A stretch of 41,268 nt of DNA from an uncultured Flavobacteriales bacterium (lineage in GTDB: Bacteria > Bacteroidota > Bacteroidia > Flavobacteriales_D > Sanyastnellaceae), in the NCBI GenBank assembly GCA_938085105.1, contig CALKGK010000026.1, positions 1 through 41,268 on the forward strand, given 5' to 3'. The translations under genes and the position numbers were made by a program. Below, piece by piece: positions 32,081 through 41,100 of this stretch; within the stretch, counting starts at the first letter, position 1; each line of letters starts with the position of its first letter. Below the pieces are notes generated by a model. The model had not been told where the DNA came from, did not search any database, and saw only the letters and a program-made list of their open reading frames with translations.

Positions 32081-33226
32081 ATGAAGAACAAAGCATTTTA
32101 CGGAAAACGATTTCAACTTGGTGTGCTTGGCGGTGGTCAGCTCGGACGCATGCTTCAGCAACCTGCCATTAGCTTGGACATCGACACCCATTTTCTTGAT
32201 CCCGCGGCAGACGCACCTTGCTCAACCCTTTCAACGGGATTCGTGCACGGTGATTTCAACGACTTTCAAACCGTGGTTGATTTTGGAAAAGACAAGCACT
32301 TGATCACGATTGAGATTGAGAACGTAAACGTAGATGCCCTTGAAGAACTTGAAAAAAGAGGAGTGCAGGTTTGTCCTTCACCCAAGCATTTGCGCATCAT
32401 CAAGGATAAAGGTCTGCAAAAACAGTTTTATGCCGAGCACGGAATTCCAAGCTCCGAATTCAGGTTGATCCAAAGCGGCAGTGAACTTTCAGAGCAGGAT
32501 TTGCCCATCGTTCAGAAGATGAGAACAGGAGGGTATGACGGCAAAGGAGTTCAAGTATTAAAATCCGCGGCTGATTTATCGGAGGCTTTTGATGCTCCAA
32601 GCGTGCTCGAAGAATTGGTAGATATCGATAAAGAATTGAGCGTTATTGTGGCTCGAAATGCTTCGGGTGAAGTGGCGGTTTATCCCACGGTGGAGCTGGT
32701 TTTTAACCATGAGGCGAACTTGGTGGATTACTTGTTGAGTCCGGCAAGCATCAGTCAAAAACAAGAATCAGAAGCAAAAGCTTTGGCGATGAAAGTGGTT
32801 GAGTCCATGGATTTCGTAGGGATTTTAGCAGTGGAGATGTTTCTTGATTCAGAAGGGAAAGTGCTGGTGAATGAAGTGGCTCCAAGAACCCACAATAGCG
32901 GACACCAAACCATTGAAGCAAACTATACTTCTCAGTTCGAACAGCATTTACGCGCAATTCTCAACCTGCCTTTGGGCGACCCGTCCTTGCGCTGTCCATC
33001 ATCCATGATCAATCTTTTAGGTGAAAAAGGACACACCGGACCTGTCGTTTATGAAGGAATGGAGGATGTGTTGAAAATATCCAAAGTCTATCCGCACATT
33101 TATGGAAAAACCACCACCAAACCCTTTCGGAAAATGGGGCACATTACCATCTTGGGTGAGAGTTTGGAGGAGGTGAAATCCCAAGCGAAGAAGGTTCAGA
33201 ACAGTTTGAAAGTGATCAGTGAATAA
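32081..33226 (+). CDS. purK: 5-(carboxyamino)imidazole ribonucleotide synthase
   Basis: A 381-residue ATP-grasp enzyme of purine synthesis that carboxylates AIR to N5-CAIR using ATP and bicarbonate. Seen are the N-terminal LGVLGGGQLGRMLQQPA (13-29), QKMRTGGYDGKGVQVL (about 146-161), VLEELVDIDKELSVIVARN, NEVAPRTHNSGHQTIEA and the C-terminal KMGHITILG. Its usual partner purE is not next to it. Confidence 0.97.
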   Translation: MKNKAFYGKRFQLGVLGGGQLGRMLQQPAISLDIDTHFLDPAADAPCSTLSTGFVHGDFNDFQTVVDFGKDKHLITIEIENVNVDALEELEKRGVQVCPSPKHLRIIKDKGLQKQFYAEHGIPSSEFRLIQSGSELSEQDLPIVQKMRTGGYDGKGVQVLKSAADLSEAFDAPSVLEELVDIDKELSVIVARNASGEVAVYPTVELVFNHEANLVDYLLSPASISQKQESEAKALAMKVVESMDFVGILAVEMFLDSEGKVLVNEVAPRTHNSGHQTIEANYTSQFEQHLRAILNLPLGDPSLRCPSSMINLLGEKGHTGPVVYEGMEDVLKISKVYPHIYGKTTTKPFRKMGHITILGESLEEVKSQAKKVQNSLKVISE

Positions 33227-33366
33227 GAAACTTGAATCCTTATTCTTGGGAAGTTTTCGCACCGGAAGTGCACTGAGATAAGCCCGATGTTTTTACACAC
33301 AATCGGTTAACAAACCTTGCTTAAACTCGAAGATGTAGGTTATTTTTACCCAATAAATTCACTGGC

Positions 33367-34161
33367 ATGAAACAGTACCACGATTTGCTGCAGCACATCC
33401 TCGATAATGGGGTGGAAAAAGACGATAGAACGGGCACAGGAACGCTTTCTTGTTTTGGCTATCAGATGCGTTTTGACTTGAGTGAAGGCTTCCCAATGCT
33501 GACCACCAAAAAGCTGCACCTGAGATCCATCATTCACGAACTTTTGTGGTTTTTACAAGGTGATACCAACATCAAGTATTTGAAGGATAATGGAGTGCGG
33601 ATTTGGGATGAATGGGCCGATGATGAAGGGAACTTGGGTCCGGTTTACGGTTACCAATGGCGTTCTTGGCCAAATCCAGACGGTTCACACACGGATCAAA
33701 TCACCAAGTTGCTCGACCAACTGAAAAACAAACCCGATAGCAGAAGGCACATTGTTTCAGCTTGGAACCCGTCTTTCATCGATGATATGGCCTTACCACC
33801 TTGCCACTGTTTATTCCAGTTTTTTGTGGCTGATGGGAAACTCAGTTGTCAGCTTTACCAAAGAAGCGCCGACACCTTCCTGGGTGTTCCATTCAACATC
33901 GCATCATACGCTATCCTGACCCTCATGATGGCACAGGTTTGTGATCTTGAACCTGGAGAGTTCATCCACACATTTGGAGACGTCCACTTGTACAAAAATC
34001 ACCTCGAGCAAGCGAAACTTCAGCTCACGCGAGATTTCAGACCACTTCCCCAGATGAAACTCAACCCAGAAGTGAAAGATCTTTTTTCCTTCAAGTATGA
34101 AGATTTTGAACTGCTCAATTACGATCCACATCCCCATATCAAGGCCGAAGTTTCGGTGTAA
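33367..34161 (+). CDS. thyA: Thymidylate synthase
   Basis: This 264-residue enzyme, the same length as E. coli ThyA, methylates dUMP to dTMP using methylene-tetrahydrofolate. Catalytic Cys 146 lies in [63 protein letters not shown] and [12 protein letters not shown] are all present. folA follows 9 bases later, so the pathway that consumes and restores the folate cofactor is in one unit. A weak TATTTTTA box (33341-33348) lies upstream. Confidence 0.99.
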   Translation: MKQYHDLLQHILDNGVEKDDRTGTGTLSCFGYQMRFDLSEGFPMLTTKKLHLRSIIHELLWFLQGDTNIKYLKDNGVRIWDEWADDEGNLGPVYGYQWRSWPNPDGSHTDQITKLLDQLKNKPDSRRHIVSAWNPSFIDDMALPPCHCLFQFFVADGKLSCQLYQRSADTFLGVPFNIASYAILTLMMAQVCDLEPGEFIHTFGDVHLYKNHLEQAKLQLTRDFRPLPQMKLNPEVKDLFSFKYEDFELLNYDPHPHIKAEVSV

Positions 34162-34170
34162 TCTTTTTTT

Positions 34171-34677
34171 ATGACAGTATCCATTATCGCGGCAGTAGCC
34201 AGCAACAGAGCCATAGGTAAAGACAATGATCTCATTTGGAAATTGCCCGATGACATGAAGTTTTTCCGTGACACCACCATGGGGCACCACGTGATCATGG
34301 GGCGCTTGAATTATGAATCCATTCCTCATAAATGGAGACCCTTGGACGGTAGACCCAACATCATCGTTACGCGTCAAAACGACTATCAAGCGGAGGAGGT
34401 AGCGGTAGTGAATGACCTAGAAGCAGCCTTGAAAATTGCTGAAGAACAGGGCGAAAAAGAAGCTTTTGTGATAGGTGGTGGGCAGATTTACAAGTTGGCT
34501 CTGGACTTGGACTTGGTGGACGTGATGTACCTCACTCACATTCACGATTCCTTTGAGGCAGATGTGTTTTTTCCTGAGTTTGATGAAGAAAAATGGGAGA
34601 AAGAAGTGATTGCAGAACATGCGATTGACGACAGGCACAAACACGCTTTCACGATATTTAAGTACATTCGAAAGTAA
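34171..34677 (+). CDS. folA: Dihydrofolate reductase
   Basis: A 168-residue enzyme that reduces dihydrofolate to tetrahydrofolate with NADPH, closing the cycle used by the upstream thyA. Visible are IAAVASNRAIGKDNDLIWKL, LPDDMKFFRDTTMG with the catalytic Asp 27/28 region, the GRPNIIVTR segment, and VIGGGQIYKLAL (cofactor loop). The usual GRKTYES reads GRLNYES here, a conservative change. It is 9 bases after thyA and probably translated from the same message. Confidence 0.98.
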   Translation: MTVSIIAAVASNRAIGKDNDLIWKLPDDMKFFRDTTMGHHVIMGRLNYESIPHKWRPLDGRPNIIVTRQNDYQAEEVAVVNDLEAALKIAEEQGEKEAFVIGGGQIYKLALDLDLVDVMYLTHIHDSFEADVFFPEFDEEKWEKEVIAEHAIDDRHKHAFTIFKYIRK

Positions 34678-34692
34678 CTTAAGACGTTTCGA

Positions 34693-35481
34693 ATGAGGAA
34701 TTTACTGATCCCCTTGCTTCTATGCCTTGTGCTCGCTGCTTGCCGAAAAGATGATCGAGATAGAGATCAGGCGGCATTGCTCGATTTCACCATTGGAAAA
34801 ACCATGTTTGATGATGCTTTTCAAATCATGGATGAGATTGCCGATGAAACCGATGGGATTCGCAGCACTCCTGATTGTGTTGAAAGCATCGAAGTAGATA
34901 CCCTGAGCTCGCCCATGAGCATTCGAATTGATTTTGGGAATTCTACGTGCACAGACATTCTAGGTACACGAAGACAAGGAGTGCTGATGGTGACCTTCTC
35001 AGGGCGCTACCGAGATGTAGGAAGCCAAATTACCATTCAAGCTGAAAATTATCAAGTGAACGATTACATCCTGAACGGCACTCAAAACATCACCAATCTC
35101 GGTTTGAATTCCGGACAAGTTCCGCACTTCAATGTGAATACGGTGAATGCTACTGTTCGTCGCGAAAGCAATGATTATGCGATCAAATGGGATGCGTCCA
35201 TGGTGCGCACTTGGGTTACTGGAAGTGAGTCGATTTTTCTTGAAGACGATGAATACAGCGTGAGCGGAAATGCAGAGGGCATCGATCGAAACGGCAATGC
35301 CTATGACTTGAGCGTGATTCGCCCTGTAGTCTTCTCTTTTGTTTGTCCATGGATCCATTCGGGAAAAATCAGCCTTACACCTTCGGGTAAAAATGTGCGT
35401 TTCCTGGATTATGGAAATGGGCAGTGCGACAATGACGCTACCATAGAAATCGACGGTTTTACAAGCAGTGTATCAATTTGA
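34693..35481 (+). CDS. Lipoprotein of unknown function
   Basis: A 262-residue protein with a clear lipoprotein signal (MRNLLIPLLLCLVLAAC, lipid Cys 17) followed by a charged KDDRDRD linker. The rest is beta-rich, with repeated stretches such as QGVLMVTFSGRYRDVGS and DYAIKWDASMVRTWVTGS, and it contains several Cys, including a C-terminal pair (FVCPWI and GQCDND). I do not recognise the family. It follows folA by 15 bases and ends 4 bases before the HupE-like gene, so it may be translated with it. Confidence 0.75.
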   Translation: MRNLLIPLLLCLVLAACRKDDRDRDQAALLDFTIGKTMFDDAFQIMDEIADETDGIRSTPDCVESIEVDTLSSPMSIRIDFGNSTCTDILGTRRQGVLMVTFSGRYRDVGSQITIQAENYQVNDYILNGTQNITNLGLNSGQVPHFNVNTVNATVRRESNDYAIKWDASMVRTWVTGSESIFLEDDEYSVSGNAEGIDRNGNAYDLSVIRPVVFSFVCPWIHSGKISLTPSGKNVRFLDYGNGQCDNDATIEIDGFTSSVSI

Positions 35482-35485
35482 GAAG

Positions 35486-36070
35486 ATGAATTTTCAATAT
35501 TTTTTGTCCGAAGGCTTTCGGCACATCCTTGATCCCAAGGGCTACGATCACATGCTTTTCCTTCTGGCATTGGTGGCAAGCTATACCCCGCGAGATTGGC
35601 GCAAGTTCATCTTGTTGGCCACCTCATTTACTATCGGTCACAGCATTACCCTTGCACTTGTGGTTTTTAAGGTCGTGAAGCCCAATGCTGCAATCATCGA
35701 ATGGCTGATCCCGGTGAGTATATTGATCACTGCTATGCTTAACCTCCGTCGAGTTCACCGGAAGTACCAAGGCGAAGAAAATTTGGCCATCAAGTTCACC
35801 ATTACACTTCTTTTCGGACTGATCCATGGTTTAGGCTTTTCAAGCTACCTCAGAATGCTTCTCGGAAAAACAGAAAGTCTCGGAATGCCCCTGCTTGGAT
35901 TCAACCTAGGAGTAGAGGGGGGACAGCTTTTGTTCCTTTTAGCATTCTTTATCATCCTCCTTTTCATTCACTCGCTAAGTCGTATAAAACATAGAGATTG
36001 GATCATTTTTTTGAGTGGAGGTTGTGCTTTCATGTCGCTTTTTATGTCAATTGAAGCTTGGCCTTTCTGA
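35486..36070 (+). CDS. HupE/UreJ-type integral membrane protein
   Basis: The ATG at 35486 gives 194 residues with about six spans. The family pattern is clear: [45 protein letters not shown] and a final transmembrane pair. Conserved His and Asp residues (GYDHML, GHS, IHG) may form a metal path; HupE and UreJ relatives move nickel or cobalt, but this Bacteroidota branch has no proven substrate and no urease or hydrogenase genes are nearby. A GTG at 35468 would overlap the upstream lipoprotein gene and is less likely. Confidence 0.85.
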   Translation: MNFQYFLSEGFRHILDPKGYDHMLFLLALVASYTPRDWRKFILLATSFTIGHSITLALVVFKVVKPNAAIIEWLIPVSILITAMLNLRRVHRKYQGEENLAIKFTITLLFGLIHGLGFSSYLRMLLGKTESLGMPLLGFNLGVEGGQLLFLLAFFIILLFIHSLSRIKHRDWIIFLSGGCAFMSLFMSIEAWPF

Positions 36071-36090
36071 GTCATCTCGCTTTGGAATTG

Positions 36091-36098
36091 TATTTTTG
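36091..36098 (+). promoter_or_regulatory. -7 promoter box for yidD
   Basis: TATTTTTG ends 3 bases before the yidD ATG (36102), so the transcript would be leaderless. It lies in the 31-base gap after the HupE-like gene. Confidence 0.45.
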
Positions 36099-36101
36099 AA
36101 A

Positions 36102-36338
36102 ATGCAGTGGTTGAAACAGATTGTCATCTTTCCCGTCAGAGTCTATCAAGTAGCGATAAGCCCTTTACTCGGACAAAATTGTCGTCACCAACCGACCTGC
36201 TCGACTTACATGATTCAGGCCGTCCAAGAATGGGGGGTGTTGAAAGGAATCGGGCTAGGAACTAAAAGAATTTTAAAATGTCATCCTTGGGGAACATCCG
36301 GACACGATCCCGTTCCTCCTAATCCAAACAAGCCATGA
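36102..36338 (+). CDS. yidD: Membrane protein insertion efficiency factor YidD
   Basis: A 78-residue protein that helps YidC/Sec insert inner-membrane proteins; it sits on the membrane by an amphipathic helix. The family core is plain: [32 protein letters not shown], then [17 protein letters not shown], with three conserved Cys. The ATG at 36102 is chosen because the preceding in-frame residues are not family-like and a promoter box lies just upstream. Its stop overlaps the next ATG (ATGA). Confidence 0.95.
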   Translation: MQWLKQIVIFPVRVYQVAISPLLGQNCRHQPTCSTYMIQAVQEWGVLKGIGLGTKRILKCHPWGTSGHDPVPPNPNKP

Positions 36339-36775
36339 AAAAAGCAGTATTTTTCTTTTGTCTAATTGCCTTAGCAGCCTGCACTCCCAAAGGAGAAGGC
36401 CCCTTGGTGAAAGAAGCCCTAGCCATTCAAGATAGTGCTCGAGCATTGCACAGTAGCATGTCCACGGAAGTGACCAACAAACTCGCTGAGATTGAGATGC
36501 AAATGAATGAAGGGCGCCAAGATTCTGCCATCGATCAACTCCGCGTCCTCAAATCACAATTCCTGGACTACGAAAACTTGAACCGAAAACTTGTGGATTG
36601 GCGCTCTTCTTTGATCGAAATTCCTGGACATTGTTTGCACGAGGAAGGTGAAGCGCACGACCACAGTCATGACCACAATGATTTGACCGATCAAGATATT
36701 CTTGACGTACAGACCGAGCTCTACAAGCAATTGAAAGGATTGGAAAGACAATTAAACGCTACCAAAGCCCAATAA
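36335..36775 (+). CDS. Lipoprotein with a His-rich metal-binding-like segment
   Basis: A 146-residue protein with a lipoprotein signal ([16 protein letters not shown], lipid Cys 16). The body is helical and charged ([20 protein letters not shown]), likely a short coiled coil. Residues 99-114 carry HC, H and then HDHSHDH, a dense His/Asp cluster that could hold Zn, Ni or Cu. I do not recognise the family. It overlaps yidD by 4 bases and ends one base before hemB, so it is within that unit. Confidence 0.75.
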   Translation: MKKAVFFFCLIALAACTPKGEGPLVKEALAIQDSARALHSSMSTEVTNKLAEIEMQMNEGRQDSAIDQLRVLKSQFLDYENLNRKLVDWRSSLIEIPGHCLHEEGEAHDHSHDHNDLTDQDILDVQTELYKQLKGLERQLNATKAQ

Positions 36776-36776
36776 A

Positions 36777-37754
36777 ATGCAACATCGTCCCAGAAGAAAT
36801 AGGAAATCAGCAGCCATCAGAGGAATGGTTCGAGAAACCCGCTTGCACACCGAGCAGCTGATCTATCCCTTGTTTTTAGTTCAGAACGCCCAAGCAAAAG
36901 AAGCGATCACAGCGCTGCCCGGTCAATTCCGTCATGGCTTGGATTCGCTTTTGAAAGAGGTGGAAGAAAGCATGAATTTGGGTTTAAATTCCTTTGTGCT
37001 TTTTCCTGGTGTGGACGATGGCTTGAAAGACGCTATTGCCAGCTATAGTTATTCCGAAGAGAATTTTTATCTCCACGCTATACGAGCGGTAAAGGAACGT
37101 TTTCCAGAGTCGTGCTTGATGAGTGATGTAGCGATGGACCCTTATAGCTCGGAGGGACACGACGGTTTTGTGAAAGACGGTAAAATCTTGAACGATGAAA
37201 CCTTACCCATCCTCAATAAGATGGCCATAGCTCAAGCCCAAGCAGGAATTGATGTTCTGGGCCCTTCTGATATGATGGACGGCAGGGTAGGGGCTTTGCG
37301 TGATGCTTTGGACTTGGAAGGTTATAGTGATGTGGCCATCATGTCCTATACCGCTAAGTATGCAAGCGCTTATTATGGTCCGTTCCGCGAGGCCTTGGAT
37401 TCAGCACCAAAAGCGGGAGATAAAAAGACCTATCAAATGGATCCAGCAAACCGGAGAGAAGCACTTCGAGAAGCAGCCTTGGACATGGATGAGGGCGCAG
37501 ATTACCTCATGGTGAAACCGGCTTTGTGCTATTTGGATATCATTTCTGATTTGAAGGCAAATTGCGATGTGCCCATTTCGGCTTACAACGTGAGTGGAGA
37601 GTATGCAATGCTCATGGCGGCAGTGGAAAAGGGGTGGTTGAACTACGAGCAAGCCATGCCTGAAATGTTAACCAGCATTGCTCGCGCTGGGGCGGATATC
37701 ATATTGAGCTATTTCGCTAAAGATTTCGCTAAAATGCAAAACCAAAGAGGATGA
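36777..37754 (+). CDS. hemB: Delta-aminolevulinic acid dehydratase (porphobilinogen synthase)
   Basis: A 325-residue TIM-barrel enzyme joining two 5-aminolevulinate molecules into porphobilinogen for heme. Active-site lysines are seen at Lys 194 (SYTAKYAS) and Lys 247 (MVKPALCYLD). The metal site reads DVAMDPYSSEGHDG (117-130): the Cys residues of the Zn-type enzymes are replaced by Ala, Asp and Gly, so this is the Mg/Asp type known from Pseudomonas and Bradyrhizobium. It sits between a His-rich lipoprotein gene and the Asp-box protein gene, overlapping the latter by 4 bases. Confidence 0.97.
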   Translation: MQHRPRRNRKSAAIRGMVRETRLHTEQLIYPLFLVQNAQAKEAITALPGQFRHGLDSLLKEVEESMNLGLNSFVLFPGVDDGLKDAIASYSYSEENFYLHAIRAVKERFPESCLMSDVAMDPYSSEGHDGFVKDGKILNDETLPILNKMAIAQAQAGIDVLGPSDMMDGRVGALRDALDLEGYSDVAIMSYTAKYASAYYGPFREALDSAPKAGDKKTYQMDPANRREALREAALDMDEGADYLMVKPALCYLDIISDLKANCDVPISAYNVSGEYAMLMAAVEKGWLNYEQAMPEMLTSIARAGADIILSYFAKDFAKMQNQRG

Positions 37755-39052
37755 TAAAAAGCAGCATTCCCCTCTTTGTCGTTCTGGCTATGTTTTCAAG
37801 TCAGCTCGCCCAAGCCCAAAGCGATTATGAAAACATTCTAATCGAGGAGTACAACAGCAGCGATCGTTATCAGCCATGTGAGCCAAGCATTGCCATCAGT
37901 CAAACCAACTCCAAGTACATTGTAGCAGGAAGTATTTTAGATAAAGTATATACTTCTTCAGATACGGGAAGAACGTGGACCATTGATCGTTTAGAAAGTG
38001 TTTATGGGGTTTTTGGTGACCCTTGCATTGTGGCTTCCCCAAAAGGAGGTTTCTTCTACTTTCACTTGTCTAATCCAGATGGAAAAGGTTGGGAGAGTGA
38101 TGGTTTGTTGGATCGAATTGTTTGTCAATACTCCAAAAACCAGGGAAAATCGTGGTCCAAAGGAGCAGGAATTGGGTTGGATGAAGGGAAGGACCAAGAC
38201 AAGGAGTGGGCTGCAACGTCTTTGGATGGAAAGTGCGTTTACAGTACATGGACTCAATTTGATTTGTATGGAAGCAAAGAAGAAGGCGACAGTACCTTGA
38301 TTCTCTTCTCCAAGGGAAACCGCAAAGGGGAACGCTGGACCGAGCCACAACGCATTTCTCAGTTTGCCGGTAATTGTTTGGATGGAGATCGAACAGTAGA
38401 AGGTGCAGTGCCATGTGTGGGTCCGAATGGTGAGATCTACGTTTCTTGGGCTTTGGGCGACACCATTTGGTTCGACCGGTCTCTGGATGAAGGAAAAACC
38501 TGGCTGAAAGAAGACTTGGTGGCTGCAGAAATCATTGGTGGATGGGACATGAAGATTCCAGGAGTGAATCGAGCGAATGGGATGCCTGTTACCGCTTGTG
38601 ATCGGAGCGGTGGAGAACATCAAGGAACCATCTATATCAATTGGGCCGATCAACGAAATGGGGTTGATAATACCGACATTTGGCTGGCTTCAAGCAAAGA
38701 TGGTGGAGCAACGTGGTCCGATGCCGTAAAGGTGAATGACGATGAAGGAGAGTCGCAACAGTATTTCACTTGGATGGATGTTGATCAAAGCAACGGTAGA
38801 ATTTATGTGGTCTTCTATGATCGCAGAAATCATGAAGACAATGAGACGGATGTTTATTTGGCGTATTCTGATGATGGTGGGAAAAGTTTTGTAAACGAGC
38901 GGATCAGTGCCTCTAGTTTTAGCCCAAATGCACAGCTGTTTTTTGGAGACTACAACAACATTTCGGTGCATAATGGCATTGTTCGTCCTATCTGGACCAG
39001 ACATGAAAAAGGCCGTCTCAGTATCTGGACAGCCCTCATCAATCATCAGTAG
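37751..39052 (+). CDS. Exported BNR/Asp-box sialidase-like protein
   Basis: A 433-residue protein with a signal peptide (cut after QLAQAQ). Five Asp-box repeats of a six-bladed propeller are visible: SSDTGRTW, SKNQGKSW, SLDEGKTW, SKDGGATW and SDDGGKSF. The fold is shared by sialidases and many surface-binding proteins. The catalytic Arg triad and the FRIP motif of true sialidases were not found, so sialidase activity is doubtful. No sorting domain is visible at the C-terminus. It overlaps hemB (ATGA). Confidence 0.85.
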   Translation: MIKSSIPLFVVLAMFSSQLAQAQSDYENILIEEYNSSDRYQPCEPSIAISQTNSKYIVAGSILDKVYTSSDTGRTWTIDRLESVYGVFGDPCIVASPKGGFFYFHLSNPDGKGWESDGLLDRIVCQYSKNQGKSWSKGAGIGLDEGKDQDKEWAATSLDGKCVYSTWTQFDLYGSKEEGDSTLILFSKGNRKGERWTEPQRISQFAGNCLDGDRTVEGAVPCVGPNGEIYVSWALGDTIWFDRSLDEGKTWLKEDLVAAEIIGGWDMKIPGVNRANGMPVTACDRSGGEHQGTIYINWADQRNGVDNTDIWLASSKDGGATWSDAVKVNDDEGESQQYFTWMDVDQSNGRIYVVFYDRRNHEDNETDVYLAYSDDGGKSFVNERISASSFSPNAQLFFGDYNNISVHNGIVRPIWTRHEKGRLSIWTALINHQ

Positions 39053-39065
39053 ATAAATTTCTTTT

Positions 39066-39458
39066 TTACTCCGCTTCTCGAATACTTGCTGCTGTTTTAG
39101 CGAGTTCTTCTTCACTTAGGTCCATTTTCTCGCGTTCGAAGTTGATATCGCTCACGTTCTGAAGAGGAACGAGATGTACATGTGCATGAGGCACTTCTAG
39201 TCCAATTACAGCTACTCCAATACGTTTGCAAGGGATGGCTTTTTCAATCTGTTTGGCTACTTTTTGGCTGAAAACATGAAGCGCTGCGAGCGTCTCGGGG
39301 TCAAGGTCAAAGATGTAGTCGATTTCTTGTTTAGGAATGACGAGTGCGTGTCCCACAGCAAGCGGAGCAATGTCTAAAAAAGCGAGGAACCGATCGTCTT
39401 CGGCAATTTTGTGGCAAGGAATCTCACCATGAATGATTCGGGTGAAAATACTGGCCAT
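39066..39458 (-). CDS. HIT-family nucleotide-binding hydrolase
   Basis: A 130-residue HINT-type protein with the catalytic triad HAHVHLVPL (91-99) and the N-terminal SIFTRIIHGEIPCHKIAED that opens the Hint branch. It hydrolyses nucleoside phosphoramidates or acyl-adenylates; the real substrate in this group is not known. Its ATG overlaps the greA stop (TAATG), the conserved greA-hit arrangement of many Bacteroidota. Confidence 0.95.
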   Translation of the reverse strand: MASIFTRIIHGEIPCHKIAEDDRFLAFLDIAPLAVGHALVIPKQEIDYIFDLDPETLAALHVFSQKVAKQIEKAIPCKRIGVAVIGLEVPHAHVHLVPLQNVSDINFEREKMDLSEEELAKTAASIREAE

Positions 39459-39931
39459 TATCGTGTGATTTCCAAAATTTCAAACTCAACAATTCCTGCA
39501 GGAACCTGCACTTGCGCAATTTCTCCTACAGCCTTCCCAAGAACCCCTTTACCGATAGGGGAATCAACAGAGATTTTTTTAGCAGCGAGGTTCGCTTCAT
39601 TTTCAGCTACTAGGGTGTAAGACATCTCAGTTCCGTTCGCAACGTTTTTAAGCTTGACGGTGCTAAGAATAAAAACCTTCGTGTTGTCAATTTGAGACTC
39701 ATCAACCAGTCGTGCATTGGCCAATAGATTTTCCAATTTGGAAATTTTCGCTTCAAGCAAACCTTGAGCTTCTTTGGCGGCGTCGTATTCAGCATTCTCA
39801 CTCAAATCTCCCTTGTCTCTAGCATCGGCAATTTGTTGTGAAATCTTTGGTCGTTGTATCGTCTTTAGCTCATGTATCTCGTCCTTAAGGTGCTTGAGCC
39901 CTTCAGCGGTGTAGTAAGATATATTTGACAT
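39458..39931 (-). CDS. greA: Transcription elongation factor GreA
   Basis: This 157-residue factor enters the secondary channel of RNA polymerase to trigger cleavage of stalled transcripts. The N-terminal coiled coil (about 10-75) carries DKGDLSENAEYDAAKEAQ with the acidic tip residues that hold the catalytic Mg; the C-terminal FKBP-like domain contains SPIGKGVLGKAVGEI. It is the first gene of a greA-hit pair; the terminator behind it at 39959-39996 belongs to the PorV-like gene. Confidence 0.98.
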   Translation of the reverse strand: MSNISYYTAEGLKHLKDEIHELKTIQRPKISQQIADARDKGDLSENAEYDAAKEAQGLLEAKISKLENLLANARLVDESQIDNTKVFILSTVKLKNVANGTEMSYTLVAENEANLAAKKISVDSPIGKGVLGKAVGEIAQVQVPAGIVEFEILEITR

Positions 39932-39958
39932 GATAATTTACAGTTTGTGTGTATACAT

Positions 39959-39996
39959 AAAAAGAGAAAACCCTCTAAGGAGGGCCTTCTCTTTTT
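39959..39996. terminator. Bidirectional terminator after the PorV-like gene
   Basis: AAAAAGAGAA (39959-39968) pairs with TTCTCTTTTT (39987-39996), and an inner CCCTC/GAGGG stem gives a strong hairpin with runs of A and T on both sides. It separates the PorV-like gene from greA. Confidence 0.85.
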
Positions 39997-40017
39997 CAAA
40001 TGTATGAAATATTGTGA

Positions 40018-41073
40018 TTACAAGTTAATGTGCACTCCAATCGCGTGGATGCCGTCAAATGGGCTTGTAGTTCTGTAAGAGTAATCAAGACCGATGATGG
40101 TTCCATTTGATCCAGTTGGAATTTGTAGGGTCAAACCAGCACCTGGTCCAGTGAGCACCGTAGCACGATCCACATCAGAAGTAATGTCTGGCTCCCACAT
40201 GTATCCTGCACGGAGAATCAATTTTTCTTTGAAACCGAATTCAGCTCCAAATCCAAATTGATCTTGTGTGAATGAATTCGAAGTGTATTGCCCATGAGCA
40301 GTCAACATCATGTCTTCATTCAACAAGAAATCATATGCAAATCCAATGTGGACCAATGAAGGCAACTCGTAAGTCGCTGAACGCTGATCAACGGTCAACT
40401 GCTCACCGGTCGTTGGGATTTCTGCTGTTACAGACAAACCATCTCCACGGAAGCGCATTGGAGGTCCAACGTTCTTCAAAGAAATCCCAAAACGCAATTG
40501 GTCGTTTTCACCAGTCACATAACGAATACCAGCATCGAAGCACATTCCTTGAGCTCGCACGTTGGCGATAGACTCTGAAAGTACACGAAGGGTCAATCCA
40601 CCATAGATACTGTTTGAGAATTCCTTCGCATAGGAGATACCAATGTTCGAGTAGGTAGGAGAAAAGTTACCAATTCCTCCTTCTGGCAGATCTTCAGTAG
40701 TGATGGCAATGTCTCCGAAAGACATGGAAGTAACCGATATACCAAGAACTCCAGATTCACCCACTTTTTGAGCAAATCCGAGGGAATTCAATTGAATGTC
40801 GGTACCAACCAAGTACTGATTATTGGTAAAAACAAGTTCTGTTCTTTCAACGAATGCAAGTCCTGCAATGTTGAGGAATGAACTTTCAATACCACGTACA
40901 CTTGCCATCGAGGCATTCGCCAAACCGGCAGAGCGTGCCCATGGATTAATCAATAGTTGACCAGCGCCGGCAGATCCAGCACGGTCAGGGTTTCCTGCCT
41001 GAACTCCCATAGCCAACATTAGACCTGCGGATAAGGCGAGAACTGATTTTTGTATAGAAATAAATTTCTTCAT
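40018..41073 (-). CDS. PorV/PorQ-family outer membrane protein
   Basis: A 351-residue barrel-type protein with a signal peptide (cut after AMGVQA). Family marks are AGAGQLLINPWARSAGLANA and SSFLNIAGLAFVERTELVFT, which match the opening of PorV/PorQ family proteins (about 34-84), and a terminal HINL. PorV and PorQ serve the type IX secretion system by carrying cargo to the sortase PorU. The size is closer to PorQ-like members than to the roughly 390-residue PorV. Its gene lies 27 bases after a large surface-protein gene, so it may be a dedicated partner for that protein rather than the central PorV. Confidence 0.85.
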   Translation of the reverse strand: MKKFISIQKSVLALSAGLMLAMGVQAGNPDRAGSAGAGQLLINPWARSAGLANASMASVRGIESSFLNIAGLAFVERTELVFTNNQYLVGTDIQLNSLGFAQKVGESGVLGISVTSMSFGDIAITTEDLPEGGIGNFSPTYSNIGISYAKEFSNSIYGGLTLRVLSESIANVRAQGMCFDAGIRYVTGENDQLRFGISLKNVGPPMRFRGDGLSVTAEIPTTGEQLTVDQRSATYELPSLVHIGFAYDFLLNEDMMLTAHGQYTSNSFTQDQFGFGAEFGFKEKLILRAGYMWEPDITSDVDRATVLTGPGAGLTLQIPTGSNGTIIGLDYSYRTTSPFDGIHAIGVHINL

Positions 41074-41100
41074 CTTTCTTTGTTTCTACTGTTGGTATGA

